A stretch of DNA of 64,000 nt from Nakamurella multipartita DSM 44233 (GTDB lineage Bacteria; Actinomycetota; Actinomycetes; Mycobacteriales; Nakamurellaceae): NCBI RefSeq assembly GCF_000024365.1, contig NC_013235.1, positions 5,146,001-5,210,000 on the forward strand. The letters run 5' to 3'. Shown here piece by piece: positions 51,997-63,250 of this stretch (positions are counted from its first letter, which is position 1; every line of letters begins with the position of its first letter). The notes beneath the pieces were generated by a model. It did not search any database, was not told the origin of the DNA, and saw nothing but the letters and a program-made list of their open reading frames with translations. A program made the position numbers and the translations under genes.

Positions 51997-53202
51997 TCAC
52001 TGCTCCCGCATCCCCCAGGGCGAGCCGTACTCGGTGACCAGGTCCAGGAACGGCCGGGCCGGCAACGCCTCCGGCCCGAGCACCCCGGCCCCCGACCAGG
52101 CACCGGCCGCCATCAACTCCAGCGCGACCACCGGATTGAGCGCGGTCTGCCAGACCACCGCCTGCGCCCCGTACTCGCGCATCGACCACTCGTTGTCGAC
52201 GACGTGGTACAGGTACACCTCGCGGGGGGCGCCGTCCTTCCCGGTGCCCTTGACCCACAGCCCGGCGCACGTCTTGCCGGTCATCCGGTCCCCCAGGGTG
52301 GCCGGGTTGGGCAGCACGGCGGCCACCACATCCCGGGGCGAGACCGAGACCGGGCCGACCCGGACCGGCTCGGTCCGGTCCAGACCGAGCTTGTGCAGCA
52401 CCCGCAGGACCCCGATGAACTCCTCGCCCAGTCCGTACTTGAAGGTGACCCGCCCCGCGTCGATCCAGCGGGGCATCAGCAGCACCTCTTCGTGCTCGAC
52501 GTTCACGCACTCGACCGGGCCGATGCCGTCGGGAAAGTCGAACACCTCCGGTTCGCTGAACGGTGGTGTGGTGAACCAGCCCCGCCCCTTCTCGAAGATC
52601 ACCGGCGGGTTCAGGCACTCCTCGATGGTCGTCCAGATGGAGAAGCTGGGCGCGAAGTCGTGCCCGGCCACGGTCAGGTTGGCCCCGTCGCGCACGCCGA
52701 GCTCGTCGATGCCGGCGAACAGCTCGTCCGCGGCGTACCGGGCGAACACGTCGGCCATCCCCGGCTCGATGCCGATACCGACCAGGGCCAGCCGCCCCGA
52801 GCGCTCCCAGTCGGCGGCCAGCGCGAACTGCTCGTCGCCCAGCTTGACCCCGGTCTGCGCGTACGGGTCGGTGGGGTGCGGCCGGGACAACGACATGGCC
52901 ATGTCCAGGTAGTCGATGCCGGCGGCCAGGGCGGCCCGGAACAACGGCATGACGAATCGCGGATCGGTGGCGTTGACCAGCACGTCGCAGCGCCGCTCGG
53001 CGATCAGGGCGGCGACCTGCTCGGAATCGGAGGCGTCCACCTGGGCGGGAACGAAGCGCGGATCGCCGGTGGCGGCGGCTGCGGCCGCGGCCCGCTCGGC
53101 GTCGTAGTCGGCCACCACCATCACCGCGAAGAACGCTCGACGGGCCGCGATCAACGCGATGGCCCCACCCACGCCACCCGCTCCGACCAGCAAAACCCGC
53201 AT
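51997..53202 (-). CDS. Saccharopine dehydrogenase-like oxidoreductase
   Basis: A 401-residue protein. VLLVGAGGVGGAIALIAARR is the Rossmann nucleotide loop, ERRCDVLVNATDPRFVMPLF the conserved second strand, and GIDYLDMAMSL follows. The C-terminal half has GIGIEPGMADVFARYAADEL and DEWSMREYGAQ-like VVDNEWSMREYGAQAVVWQT. Homologues catalyse saccharopine or carboxynorspermidine-type reactions, but no partner gene indicates which. ATG 53202 starts the nucleotide fold; the longer frame is spurious. Divergent from the permease gene. Confidence 0.88.
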   Translation of the reverse strand: MRVLLVGAGGVGGAIALIAARRAFFAVMVVADYDAERAAAAAAATGDPRFVPAQVDASDSEQVAALIAERRCDVLVNATDPRFVMPLFRAALAAGIDYLDMAMSLSRPHPTDPYAQTGVKLGDEQFALAADWERSGRLALVGIGIEPGMADVFARYAADELFAGIDELGVRDGANLTVAGHDFAPSFSIWTTIEECLNPPVIFEKGRGWFTTPPFSEPEVFDFPDGIGPVECVNVEHEEVLLMPRWIDAGRVTFKYGLGEEFIGVLRVLHKLGLDRTEPVRVGPVSVSPRDVVAAVLPNPATLGDRMTGKTCAGLWVKGTGKDGAPREVYLYHVVDNEWSMREYGAQAVVWQTALNPVVALELMAAGAWSGAGVLGPEALPARPFLDLVTEYGSPWGMREQ

Positions 53203-53335
53203 GACGGCTCCTCCCCGACGAGAAAATCTCACGGACAGCGACCCCGGACCGCGCAAATGGGTCGGTTCGGTGTCATTATCAGGCCCTACGCGGGGAATCG
53301 CGCCCGGAAGGGCCTGAGCCCAGGAGGCACCCAGG

Positions 53336-54862
53336 ATGGCGTCCCACACCGACCCGAGCGAGGAATCACCGGCCACCCTGAAAGCCGGCGCCATCGGCTT
53401 CGTCAGTTCGATGTCCATCGGCCTGGCCGCCACCTCACCGGCCTACTCGCTGGCCGCGATCATCGGGCCGGTCGTCGCCCTGGTCGGGGTGTACGCGCCG
53501 GGCGTCATGCTCGCCTCGTTCGTCCCGATGCTGCTGATCGCCTCGGCCTTCTACTACCTCAACCGGGTCGACTCCGACTGCGGCACGACCTTCTCCTGGG
53601 TGACCCGGGCGATGGGTCCGTGGCTGGGCTGGTTGGGCGGCTGGGCCATCGGCATGACCGGGGTGCTGGTCGTCGGGTCGCTGGCCAACGTCGGCGTCAC
53701 CTACCTGCTGCTCGCCTTCGGCCTGGACGACCTGGTGGAGAACCAGTGGCTGGTGCAGATCCTGACCATCGCGCTGATCCTGCTGATGACCGCGATCTGC
53801 GTGATCGGCACCGAGCTGTCCGCCCGCCTGCAGGACGTGCTGATCATCGCCCAGGTGCTGGCGCTGCTGGTCTTCGCCGTCGTCGCCCTGGTCGCCGCGC
53901 TCAACGGGACCAGCGAGTTCGACTCGATCACCCCTGAGTTCTCCTGGCTGAACCCGTTCGGCGCCGGCGGGGCCGCGCTGACCAGCGGGCTGCTGCTCGG
54001 CGTGTTCGCGTACTGGGGCTGGGAGTCGGCGGTCAACCTCAACGAGGAGACCGAGGGCGCCTCGTCCACCCCCGGGCGGGCGGCCATCGTGTCCACCCTG
54101 GTCCTGCTGGTCACCTACGTGTCGGTGGCCGTGGCCGTCGTCGCCTACGCCGGTGTGGACTACCTGGCCGAGAACGCCAGTGAGGAGGAGGCCATCTTCG
54201 GCTCGCTGGCCGACAGCGCGATGGGCGGGTGGTCGTGGGTGCTGCTGCTGGCCGTGGCCACGTCGGCCATCGCCTCGACCCAGACCACGATCATCCCGGC
54301 GTCGCGCACCGGCCTGTCGATGGCCCGCCGGCACGCCATGCCGCGGTCGTTGGCCCACATCCACCCGCGCTTTCGCACCCCGGACGTCTCGACCTGGACC
54401 GTCGCGGTCATCGCCATCGTCTGGTACGTGGTGGTCAACCTGCTGTCGGAGAACGCGCTGTTCGACTCGCTGACCGCGTTGTCGCTGCTCATCGCCTTCT
54501 ACTACGCCCTGACCGGCCTGGCCTGCGCGATCTACTACCGGCGCGAGCTGACCAAGAGCGCGAAGAACTTCCTGCTCATCGGGGTCGGCCCGGTGGTCGG
54601 CGCGGTCCTGCTGTTCTGGCTGCTGGTCGAGTCGATCATCGACATGTCCAACCCGGAGAACTCCTACTCCGGGGTGGCCTGGCTCGGGGTGGGGCCGCCG
54701 CTGGTGATCGGGGTGTTCATCTTCCTGGCCGGGGTGGCCTTCATGATCTTCTGGCGGCTGCACGACGGGCGTTTCTGGCAGGAACGGCCGGGGGTGGCCG
54801 ACCCGGTCCTGGCCGCCGGCGGCACCCATCCCACCGGTGACGAGCAGGAGACGGGCCGATGA
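53336..54862 (+). CDS. APC-family amino acid permease
   Basis: A 508-residue transporter with about 12 hydrophobic helices. AIGFVSSMSIGLAATSPAYS is the first helix with the substrate-loop glycines; WLGWLGGWAIGMTGVLVVGS and AYWGWESAVNLNEETEGASS match the amino acid/polyamine/organocation superfamily. ATG with AGGAGG nine bases upstream. Its stop overlaps the universal stress protein start (ATGA), so the two are cotranscribed. Substrate unknown. Confidence 0.93.
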   Translation: MASHTDPSEESPATLKAGAIGFVSSMSIGLAATSPAYSLAAIIGPVVALVGVYAPGVMLASFVPMLLIASAFYYLNRVDSDCGTTFSWVTRAMGPWLGWLGGWAIGMTGVLVVGSLANVGVTYLLLAFGLDDLVENQWLVQILTIALILLMTAICVIGTELSARLQDVLIIAQVLALLVFAVVALVAALNGTSEFDSITPEFSWLNPFGAGGAALTSGLLLGVFAYWGWESAVNLNEETEGASSTPGRAAIVSTLVLLVTYVSVAVAVVAYAGVDYLAENASEEEAIFGSLADSAMGGWSWVLLLAVATSAIASTQTTIIPASRTGLSMARRHAMPRSLAHIHPRFRTPDVSTWTVAVIAIVWYVVVNLLSENALFDSLTALSLLIAFYYALTGLACAIYYRRELTKSAKNFLLIGVGPVVGAVLLFWLLVESIIDMSNPENSYSGVAWLGVGPPLVIGVFIFLAGVAFMIFWRLHDGRFWQERPGVADPVLAAGGTHPTGDEQETGR

Positions 54863-55287
54863 GCATCGTGCTGGGTTACGACGAATCCCCCGGGGCGCAG
54901 CGGGCCCTGGCCCAGGCCGTGGACATCGCCCGGTTGCTCGGCGAGACCCTGGTCGTGGTCTACGCCGACGAGCCCCCGAGCCGGATGGGCGAGGAGTTCA
55001 CCGCGCACACCGAGGCGCTGGCCGAGCGGGGCCGGCATGCGCTGTCCGACGCCACCGCCATCGCTCAGGCGGCCGGTGTCTCGGTCAAGGTGGAGCTGGT
55101 CTCCGAACGGCCCGCCCAAGCCCTGCTGGACGTCGCCGACCGGTGCGACGCCCGGCTGATCGTGGTCGGCACCTACGGCGAAAGCCCGTTGCGCAGCGCG
55201 ATCCTCGGCTCGACCCCGCACAAGTTGCTGCACTGGTCGAGCCGCCCCGTGCTGTGCGTCCCGCCACCCGCGCAGGAGCCCGGCTGA
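54859..55287 (+). CDS. Universal stress protein
   Basis: A 142-residue UspA-fold protein: IVLGYDESPGAQRALAQAVD, then LVVVYADEPP, and the nucleotide-binding signature LIVVGTYGESPLRSAILGST near residues 98-117. The G-2x-G-9x-G(S/T) pattern predicts ATP binding. It is translationally coupled to the permease, a linkage often seen for APC transporters. Confidence 0.92.
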   Translation: MSIVLGYDESPGAQRALAQAVDIARLLGETLVVVYADEPPSRMGEEFTAHTEALAERGRHALSDATAIAQAAGVSVKVELVSERPAQALLDVADRCDARLIVVGTYGESPLRSAILGSTPHKLLHWSSRPVLCVPPPAQEPG

Positions 55288-55405
55288 GCGGACCGGCTGC
55301 GCCGAACGCCCGTCTGGGTGCCCGGTCTGTCCCTACCACCTAGGCTAGGGAGCATTGACCGATGTCGAGACGGGGGTCTCGCGTGCTGAAGGGTAAGCGA
55401 ATCAG

Positions 55406-56440
55406 GTGACGCAGCCGCCGAATGCGGCGGGCACTCCGGCCCGAGTGACGCTCCGCGACGTGGCCGAACGGGCCGGCGTCTCCCGGACCACCGCGTCATT
55501 CGTGCTCAGCGGCCGGCGGGACATGCGCATCTCGGCCGACGCCGAACGCCGGGTCCGGCAGGCGGCCCGCGAGCTGAACTACCGGCCGAGCCTGCTGGCC
55601 CGCAGCCTGCGCACCAACCTGTCGCAAACCATCGGCCTGCTGTCGGACCAGATCGCCAGCGAGATGTTCGCCGGCGAGGTCGTCCGCGCCGCCCTGGCCA
55701 CCGCGGTCCGCCACGAGCACCTGCTGTTCGTCGGGGAGACCGGCGGCGATCCGGAGGTCGAGCGCAACATCATCCAGGGCATGATCGACCGCGGCGTCGG
55801 GGGCTTCGTCTACGCGTCGATGTACACCCAGGTGGTCCGGGTCCCGACCATCCTGCGCAAGCTGCCGGTGGTGCTGCTGAACTGCTCCACCCGCGGCAAG
55901 CGGTTGACCAACGTGGTGCCGGACGAGGTCGAGGCCGGCCGCCTGGTCGCCGGCGAACTGCTGGCTCACGGGCACCGCGACCGGATCGTGCTGGTCGGCG
56001 AGCGCACGACCCAGGCGGTGGCCGGGCACGACCGGCTGACCGGGATCCGCGAGGCGTTGGCGGCGGCCGGCGCCGAGCTGGCCGGCCTGGTCGACTGCCT
56101 CTGGTGGCCCGACCACGCCTACCGGGCGGTGACCGAGTACCTGGCCCGGGGCCACCGGCCCTCGGCGTTCATCTGCCTCAACGACCGCATCGCCTTCGGC
56201 GCCTACCAGGCGATCAGCGACTTCGGGTGGTCCGTGCCGCAGGACGTCTCGGTGATCTCGTTCGACGACTCCGACCTGGCCAGCTGGCTGCGGCCGGCCC
56301 TGACCAGCGCGGCCATCCCCTATTTCGAGATGGGGCGGCGCTCGGTGGAGCTGCTGATGGCCCCGCCGGCCGACCCCGAGGTGCACCGGGTCCCGATGGA
56401 ACTGACCCGACGGGTCTCGGTGGCCCCGCCGGCCGGGTGA
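55406..56440 (+). CDS. LacI-family transcriptional regulator
   Basis: A 344-residue repressor. The helix-turn-helix is VTLRDVAERAGVSRTTASFV then LNYRPSLLARSLRTN (hinge helix). The periplasmic-binding-like domain follows: TIGLLSDQIASEMFAGEVVR, and effector-site segments such as ICLNDRIAFGAYQAISDFGW and VSVISFDDSDLASWLRPALT. GTG start. The maltodextrin operon read in the opposite direction nearby is a plausible target, though no operator was found. Confidence 0.92.
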   Translation: MTQPPNAAGTPARVTLRDVAERAGVSRTTASFVLSGRRDMRISADAERRVRQAARELNYRPSLLARSLRTNLSQTIGLLSDQIASEMFAGEVVRAALATAVRHEHLLFVGETGGDPEVERNIIQGMIDRGVGGFVYASMYTQVVRVPTILRKLPVVLLNCSTRGKRLTNVVPDEVEAGRLVAGELLAHGHRDRIVLVGERTTQAVAGHDRLTGIREALAAAGAELAGLVDCLWWPDHAYRAVTEYLARGHRPSAFICLNDRIAFGAYQAISDFGWSVPQDVSVISFDDSDLASWLRPALTSAAIPYFEMGRRSVELLMAPPADPEVHRVPMELTRRVSVAPPAG

Positions 56441-56444
56441 CCGG

Positions 56445-57446
56445 TCAGCCGGCGGTACGGGCCGGTTCGGGCGCCCCGGCCAGGTCCTCGGGGCGCAGGT
56501 CCTTCGGGATGCGCAGCCCGACCCGGGCGGCTTCGCCGGCCCGGCCCCGGCGCAGCGCGGTCCGCCACTTCTTGGCGTCGTAAACCGACGGCGCGGTCGC
56601 GGCGATGAAGTCGTCCAGGATCTGGACGAACTGATCCGGCTTCTCCTCATGCGGAAAGTGCCCGGCCCCCGGGATGACCTCGATCCGGGCCGCCGGGATG
56701 ACCGCGCGGGCGCGCTGCGCATGCACCACCGGCAGCACCGTGTCCCGGGAACCCCAGACCAGGCAGGTCGGCATCTCCCGGGCCAGGTAGGCCCGGTCGG
56801 TCATGCTGACGACCTGCCCCTTCCAGTCCACGACGGCCCGCAGCACGTGGAGGAACGCGTCCCGCTCGGCCGGGTCGGCCTTGCCCTTCAGCACGCCCAG
56901 CGCGCCAGGGATGTCGGCGGTGCCGGGCAACCCGATGGCGTGGGCGCGACCGCCGACCAGCCGCAGGGCGGCGTAGACCGGCGGGGTGGCGGCCACCGCG
57001 AGGGCGGTCGAGCCGCCGGGCAGGGTCAGCCCGCGCAGGATCGGGTTCACCTCCGGGCCGAGCCCGCCCGGGGCGACCATCACCAACCGCTCGGCGTACT
57101 GCGGGAACTGGTAGGCGAACTGCATGGCCACCCCGCCACCGAAGCTGTGCCCGACCACCGTGACCCGGTCGATGCCCAGAATGGCCAGCAGGTCACGCAT
57201 GCCGTTGGCGAAGCCGCCCAGGCTGTAGTCGGCCCGCGGCTTGGCCGAGTCCCCGTGCCCCAGCAGGTCCGGCGCGATCACCGTGTACCGGCGGGACAGG
57301 TGCTCGATCACCGGGTCCCAGGTGTGGTGATCGCAGCCGACGCCGTGCAGCAACAGCAGCGCCGGGCCCCGGCCGGCCAGCACATAGGCGCGGCGGTGCC
57401 CGTGCACGGTGCGGGTCTGTACCCGCAACGACTTGCGACCGGCCAC
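56445..57446 (-). CDS. Alpha/beta-hydrolase
   Basis: A 333-residue hydrolase. LLLLHGVGCDHHTWDPVIEH forms the oxyanion region, the nucleophile is in VTVVGHSFGGGVAMQFAYQF near residue 105, and the histidine is in EVIPGAGHFPHEEKPDQFVQ. A cap domain lies between. The family includes esterases, epoxide hydrolases and C-C hydrolases; I cannot choose among these. Convergent with the LacI gene, five bases apart. Confidence 0.9.
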   Translation of the reverse strand: MAGRKSLRVQTRTVHGHRRAYVLAGRGPALLLLHGVGCDHHTWDPVIEHLSRRYTVIAPDLLGHGDSAKPRADYSLGGFANGMRDLLAILGIDRVTVVGHSFGGGVAMQFAYQFPQYAERLVMVAPGGLGPEVNPILRGLTLPGGSTALAVAATPPVYAALRLVGGRAHAIGLPGTADIPGALGVLKGKADPAERDAFLHVLRAVVDWKGQVVSMTDRAYLAREMPTCLVWGSRDTVLPVVHAQRARAVIPAARIEVIPGAGHFPHEEKPDQFVQILDDFIAATAPSVYDAKKWRTALRRGRAGEAARVGLRIPKDLRPEDLAGAPEPARTAG

Positions 57447-57580
57447 GGCAGCCCTCCCGGAGGTGGGGAGCGAAGTTGTCAGGACCGTCAGAAACGGTCT
57501 GATCAGGCAGACTAACCCCGGTCCCGGGTCCGGGGCCAGGGCGTCACCCGCCCCGGGCCGTTCTCACCCGTCCGGGCTGG

Positions 57581-59410
57581 TCAGGCCAACCGCCACACGC
57601 CGACGCCGGGCCCGTCGCCGGGCACGATCAGGGCCCGTTCCGACGCCTGCAGCGCGACCTCGCCGTAGAGGGTCTGCGGGGCCTGCGCGGCGAGCCGACC
57701 GGGCAACACCGCCCCGGCCCACGGGGCGCGGGCCACCACCACCAGCAGCCGTTCGTCGGCCGTCTCCCGCAGGTAACCGATCGCGTCGTCGGTGCCGATC
57801 ACCCAGCGCAGCCCGCCGGTCCGCAGGGCCGGGTGGGCCCGGCGCAGGGCGATCAGCTCGCGGAAGCCGGTCAACGCCGCCTGGTCCCAGTCCTGCGGGC
57901 GGGCCCACGGCATCGGGGTGCGGGCGTGTTCGCCGTCGAGGGCCTCGAACCCGAGCTCCTCCCCGGCGAAGATCATCGGGGCACCCGGGTAGGTCATCTG
58001 CAGCCCGACCCCCAGGTGCACCGCGACCGGGTCCCGGGTGACGGTGCGGAACCGGGGCGTGTCGTGCGAGGCCAGCAGGTTCCAGTGCCGCAACGCCACC
58101 TTCCACGGGGTGCTGGCCAGAAAGTCGCGCATGGTGGCGATCGTGTCGCCGCCACCGCGCCGGGGAATGCGTTGCGGCATGCCCAGGAAGCCCAGGCCGT
58201 TCTCGGCGGCGGTCAACCAGCTCCACACCGGCCGGGTGAAGCCGGCGTAGTTCATCGCCCCCTGCCAGCCGTCGCCGATCAGGTCGGTGGAGAAGTCGTG
58301 GCAGTGCTCGGCCAGCAGCGCCGACCCCGGCCGGACCGCGTCCAGCGTGCCGCGCAGCTCCCGGGCGACGTCGTGCCCGTGGTCGAACGGGCCGTACCGG
58401 CCGGTCATGTTGGCCACGTCGATCCGCCAGCCGTCCAGGTCGTACGGCGGCCGCAGCCACCGGGCCACCACCGAGTCGTCCCGCCCGAACAGCCGGTCCC
58501 GCAGTTGGGTCGACTCCAGGTTGAACTTGGGCAGGGTGGGGTGGTCCATCCAGGAGACGTAGTCACCGCGCTCGTCGAAGTAGTAGAACTCGCGTTCGGG
58601 ACCGCCGGCCCGGGCTGCCCGGAACCAGGCGTGGTCGTCTCCGGAGTGGTTGGTGGTGAAGTCACCGATCACGTGCAGGCCGCGGGCGTGCGCCGCGGTC
58701 GACAGCCGGGCCAACGCCTCGTCCCCGCCCAGCAACGGGTCGACGCAGTCGAAACTGGTGGCGTTGTACCGGTGGTTGGACCGGGCCGGGAAGATCGGCG
58801 TCAGGTAGATCGCGGTCGCCCCGAGCCCGGTGATGTGGTCCAGATGCTCGGTGATGCCGTCCAGGTCGCCGCCGTAGAACTGGTGCGGGGTGTCCGGCCC
58901 CCGATGGATCACCGGGTCGTCCCAGCCGGCCGACACCGCCCAGTCGGGCACGGCGCGCTCCGCCCCGGACCGGGCGAACCGGTCCGGGAAGATCTGGTAG
59001 ACGATCGAGTCCGGGCCCCAGTCGGGCCCGGGATCGTAGGTGGTCAGCCGGAAGTCGTGCCGGTCGGCGACCTCCCGGGAGTACTCGCCGCTGCCGTTGA
59101 GCCAGGTGTACCCGGCCGGGCCGCGGTCGAGCAGCACCCGGTACTGGGTGACCGGGTTGTGCACGGTGACCTCGGCGGTGTACCAGTCCTCCCCGTCCAC
59201 GTGACCGCTGCCGGTGGCCCGGACATACCGGGGTTCGGCGTCCTCGACTACCCGCAGGTAGACCGCGTCGACGCCGGCCGACCGGGGCACCCGCACCCGC
59301 AGGGGCACCCGGTCGCCCGCGGCCGGGGTCTGCGTCCCGACGTAGAGCGGTGAACCATCGTGGTGCGGGCCGGGTTCGCCGCCCGGAACCGCGGCGTGCT
59401 GATTGATCAC
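57581..59410 (-). CDS. Cytoplasmic GH13 glucanohydrolase (cyclomaltodextrinase/neopullulanase-like)
   Basis: A 609-residue enzyme without signal peptide. An N-terminal beta domain of about 120 residues (VDAVYLRVVEDAEPRYVRAT) precedes the barrel, which opens SIVYQIFPDRFARS, a neopullulanase/cyclomaltodextrinase trait. GH13 motifs: HVIGDFTTNHSGDDH (region I), DGWRIDVANMTG with the nucleophile Asp (region II), LLAEHCHDFSTD with the acid Glu (region III) and LLASHDTPRFRTV (region IV). GTG 59410 lies eight bases after the ATPase stop. It should degrade imported maltodextrins. Confidence 0.92.
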   Translation of the reverse strand: MINQHAAVPGGEPGPHHDGSPLYVGTQTPAAGDRVPLRVRVPRSAGVDAVYLRVVEDAEPRYVRATGSGHVDGEDWYTAEVTVHNPVTQYRVLLDRGPAGYTWLNGSGEYSREVADRHDFRLTTYDPGPDWGPDSIVYQIFPDRFARSGAERAVPDWAVSAGWDDPVIHRGPDTPHQFYGGDLDGITEHLDHITGLGATAIYLTPIFPARSNHRYNATSFDCVDPLLGGDEALARLSTAAHARGLHVIGDFTTNHSGDDHAWFRAARAGGPEREFYYFDERGDYVSWMDHPTLPKFNLESTQLRDRLFGRDDSVVARWLRPPYDLDGWRIDVANMTGRYGPFDHGHDVARELRGTLDAVRPGSALLAEHCHDFSTDLIGDGWQGAMNYAGFTRPVWSWLTAAENGLGFLGMPQRIPRRGGGDTIATMRDFLASTPWKVALRHWNLLASHDTPRFRTVTRDPVAVHLGVGLQMTYPGAPMIFAGEELGFEALDGEHARTPMPWARPQDWDQAALTGFRELIALRRAHPALRTGGLRWVIGTDDAIGYLRETADERLLVVVARAPWAGAVLPGRLAAQAPQTLYGEVALQASERALIVPGDGPGVGVWRLA

Positions 59411-59417
59411 GGGTGGA

Positions 59418-60614
59418 TCAGGTCCAGATGGCCAGCGATGTCTCGGGATCGAAATAGTGGACGCGCTCGACGTCGACGGCCACCTCGATGTCATCGCCCA
59501 TCCGCACCCGGGACCGCGGTGCGAACGAGGCCACCCACGTCACCCCGAGCTCCGGCCCGACGCGGAGTCCTTCGGCCCCGGCCTCCTTCTCGATGAGCTT
59601 GGTGTCCGCGGTCTCCACCCGTTCACCGGGGAAGGTGAAGTGCACGACCAGCTCCGACCCCAGGGCCTCGGTCAACGTCACCTTGCCCTTGATCCGCCGG
59701 GTCTCATCGGCGTCGCGGGCCAGGTTGGCGTCCTCCATGTCCTCACTGCGGACGCCGACGACCACCGGCTTGCCGACGAACGACTTGAGGGCGGGCCGTG
59801 CGGAGACCACGGACTCGGGGATCTGCAGGCCGGTGTCGCCGATCTTCACCTCCAGACCGTTGGCACCCTGGGTGATGTGCCCGGTGACCAGGTTCATCGG
59901 CGGCGAACCGACGAACTGCGCGACGAAGATGTTGACCGGGGTGTCGTAGCAGTCGCTCGGCGAGCCGAGCTGCTGCAGGATTCCGGCCTTCATCACCGCC
60001 ATCCGGTCGCCCATCGTCATGGCCTCGGTCTGGTCGTGCGTGACGTAGAGCGTGGTGGTGTTCAGCGAGCGCACCACGGCGGAGATCTCGGCCCGCATCT
60101 GCACCCGCAACTTGGCGTCCAGGTTCGACAGCGGCTCGTCCATGAGGAAGACCTGGGGTTCACGCACGATCGAGCGCCCCATCGCCACGCGCTGACGCTG
60201 GCCGCCGGAAAGCTGCTTGGGCTTGCGGTCCAACAGCGGGGTGAGCTCGAGCATGTCGGCCGCCTTGGCGATCCGCCGCTCGATCTCGTCCTTGGGCATC
60301 CTGCGCAGCTTGAGGCCGTAGGCGATGTTGTCCCGCACGCTCATATGCGGGTACAAGGCGTAGGACTGGAACACCATCGCGATGTCCCGGCCCTGCGGGT
60401 CGACGTCGTTCACCCGCCGCCCACCGATGAGCAGGTTGCCGGTGGAGATGTCCTCCAGACCGGCGACCATCCGCAGCGCGGTGGACTTGCCGCAGCCGGA
60501 CGGGCCCACCAGGACCAGGAACTCGCCGTCAGCCACGTCGATGCTCAGGTCGTGAACGGCGTGGAAGCCGTTCTCGTAAACCTTGTTGATCTTGTCCAGT
60601 ACCACGGGTGCCAT
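59418..60614 (-). CDS. ABC sugar-transporter ATPase (MsmK/UgpC type)
   Basis: A 398-residue ATPase driving the MalFG permeases. Walker A is [14 protein letters not shown] near residue 40, the signature [14 protein letters not shown], Walker [14 protein letters not shown], with the switch His in [13 protein letters not shown]. The C-terminal OB-type regulatory domain (from about residue 240) is usual for MalK/MsmK. Because such ATPases can serve several permeases, sharing is possible. The GH13 gene follows on the same strand. Confidence 0.95.
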   Translation of the reverse strand: MAPVVLDKINKVYENGFHAVHDLSIDVADGEFLVLVGPSGCGKSTALRMVAGLEDISTGNLLIGGRRVNDVDPQGRDIAMVFQSYALYPHMSVRDNIAYGLKLRRMPKDEIERRIAKAADMLELTPLLDRKPKQLSGGQRQRVAMGRSIVREPQVFLMDEPLSNLDAKLRVQMRAEISAVVRSLNTTTLYVTHDQTEAMTMGDRMAVMKAGILQQLGSPSDCYDTPVNIFVAQFVGSPPMNLVTGHITQGANGLEVKIGDTGLQIPESVVSARPALKSFVGKPVVVGVRSEDMEDANLARDADETRRIKGKVTLTEALGSELVVHFTFPGERVETADTKLIEKEAGAEGLRVGPELGVTWVASFAPRSRVRMGDDIEVAVDVERVHYFDPETSLAIWT

Positions 60615-60670
60615 GGACGCTCTCCTGGGTCGCGTGTCGAGAAGAAGGATCTAGGTGCGGGTCGGCGCCG

Positions 60671-61621
<951 letters not shown>

Positions 61622-61625
<4 letters not shown>

Positions 61626-63217
61626 CGTCCGATCTCCTCAAGTTTGCGGGTGAGCCGGAACCCGTAGGCCGACACCGATCCGACGATGACGAAGATGAGC
61701 ATCGCGATGGCCGAGGCCAGGCCCATCTGCTGGTTGGCCGGGGTGAAGGCCACCCGCAGCGTGTAGTTGATCAGCAGGTCGGTGGACCCGCCGTTGATGG
61801 CCGAGCCCGAGAACGGGCCGCCGCCGGTCAACAGGTTGATCAAGGTGTAGTTGTTGAAGTTGAACGCGAACGTGGTGACCAGCAGCGGGGCGGTGGCCAC
61901 CAGCAACAGCGGCAGCACCACCGTGCGGAAGGCGTGCCGGCTGGACGCGCCGTCCACGAACGCCGCCTCCTTCAGGTCGGCCGGGACCGAGGTCAGCGCG
62001 CCCGAACAGACCAGGAAGAAGTACGGGAAGCCCATCCACAGGTTGACCATCAGCACCGAGAACTTGGCCAGCCAGGGATCGTTGAGCCACTGGATGTTGG
62101 CCCCCAGGATCTGGTTGACGATGCCGAAGTCGGCGTTGAGCATGCCCTGCCAGACCAGCGCGGTCAGGATGACCGGAAGCCCGTACGGGATGATCAACAG
62201 CACCCGGTAGATGCCCTTCCCGCGCATTCGGCGTTCCTGCAGGATCAACGCCAGGGCGAGCCCGAGCGAGAAGTTCAGGAATGTCGTCAGGATCGCGAAG
62301 GCGAACGTCCACAACAGGATCGGCAGGAACGATTCCCGGATCGTCTGGTCGGTCAGCAGTTTGACGTAGTTGCTGAAGCCGACCCCGACCGTCCAGCCCG
62401 GGTTGAGCCGTTGACCGGTGGTGGCGTTGATGAACGCACCGTCGTCGTTGTTCGCCAGATAGACCTCGCCGGTCGCCGTGTTGATCATGGCGTCCTGCGC
62501 CTCGTCGTACGTGAAGCCGGATCTGGCCTCGCGGGCCCGGGTGATCGAGATGGCCCGTAGGTAGGTGCCCTCGTCCGCGTTGACCGGTGGACTGAGGGCA
62601 TCCCACTGCGCCTTGAGGTCGGGATTGCCCGAGAGCGAGGCCAGATTCAGGCTCTGGTAGCCGCTGACCCCGGTGACCCGGTCGCCGTCGCGCTGCACGT
62701 CACCGGCCGGGACCTCGGTCAGTCCCTCATTGGTGCCGATCCGGACCTGGTTGGTCGCCGGATCGGTGACCAGCATGGACACGGTGCCGTTCTGCTCGAT
62801 CGGCACCACGGCGTACTCGGTGCCGCCCTCGACCGGCACCACGTTGCTGGCCTGGATGGCCACGATCGCCGCGTCCTTGCTGTCCAGGTGGCCCGTGCCG
62901 TAGTTGGTGAACGACAGGTAGGCGGTGAACAGCATCATGAACAGCTGGTAGACGATCAGGAAGACCAGACCGGGGATCAGGTACTTCAAGGGCAGGTTGC
63001 CCTTGGTGAAATAGACCGCGTTGACGGCGATCAGCACGATCGCGAAGAACACGACCGCCGGCCACCACCCGGCCGTCCAGGCCTGGGCCAGACAGTAGAT
63101 CAGCAGGGCGTCGATCAGCCCTACCAGAATGATCTTGATGATCAGGTTGCCGGCGCCCGGGGAGCGGGAGGCCGGAGCCTCCCGCTCTTCCTGGACCGCC
63201 GGAGCGGTGTCGGTCAT
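61622..63217 (-). CDS. Maltodextrin ABC transporter permease MalF
   Basis: A 531-residue permease. After three N-terminal hydrophobic stretches comes an extracytoplasmic domain of about 165 residues (roughly 105-270), equivalent to the MalF P2 loop that contacts the binding protein. The permease core has the EAA loop EAAFVDGASSRHAFRTVVLP. A C-terminal LTRKLEEIGR ends the protein. The large loop distinguishes maltose-type from shorter sugar permeases. Confidence 0.94.
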
Positions 63218-63250
63218 GTCGCCGTCGATCCTCTCGCGGTGTGTTCGACG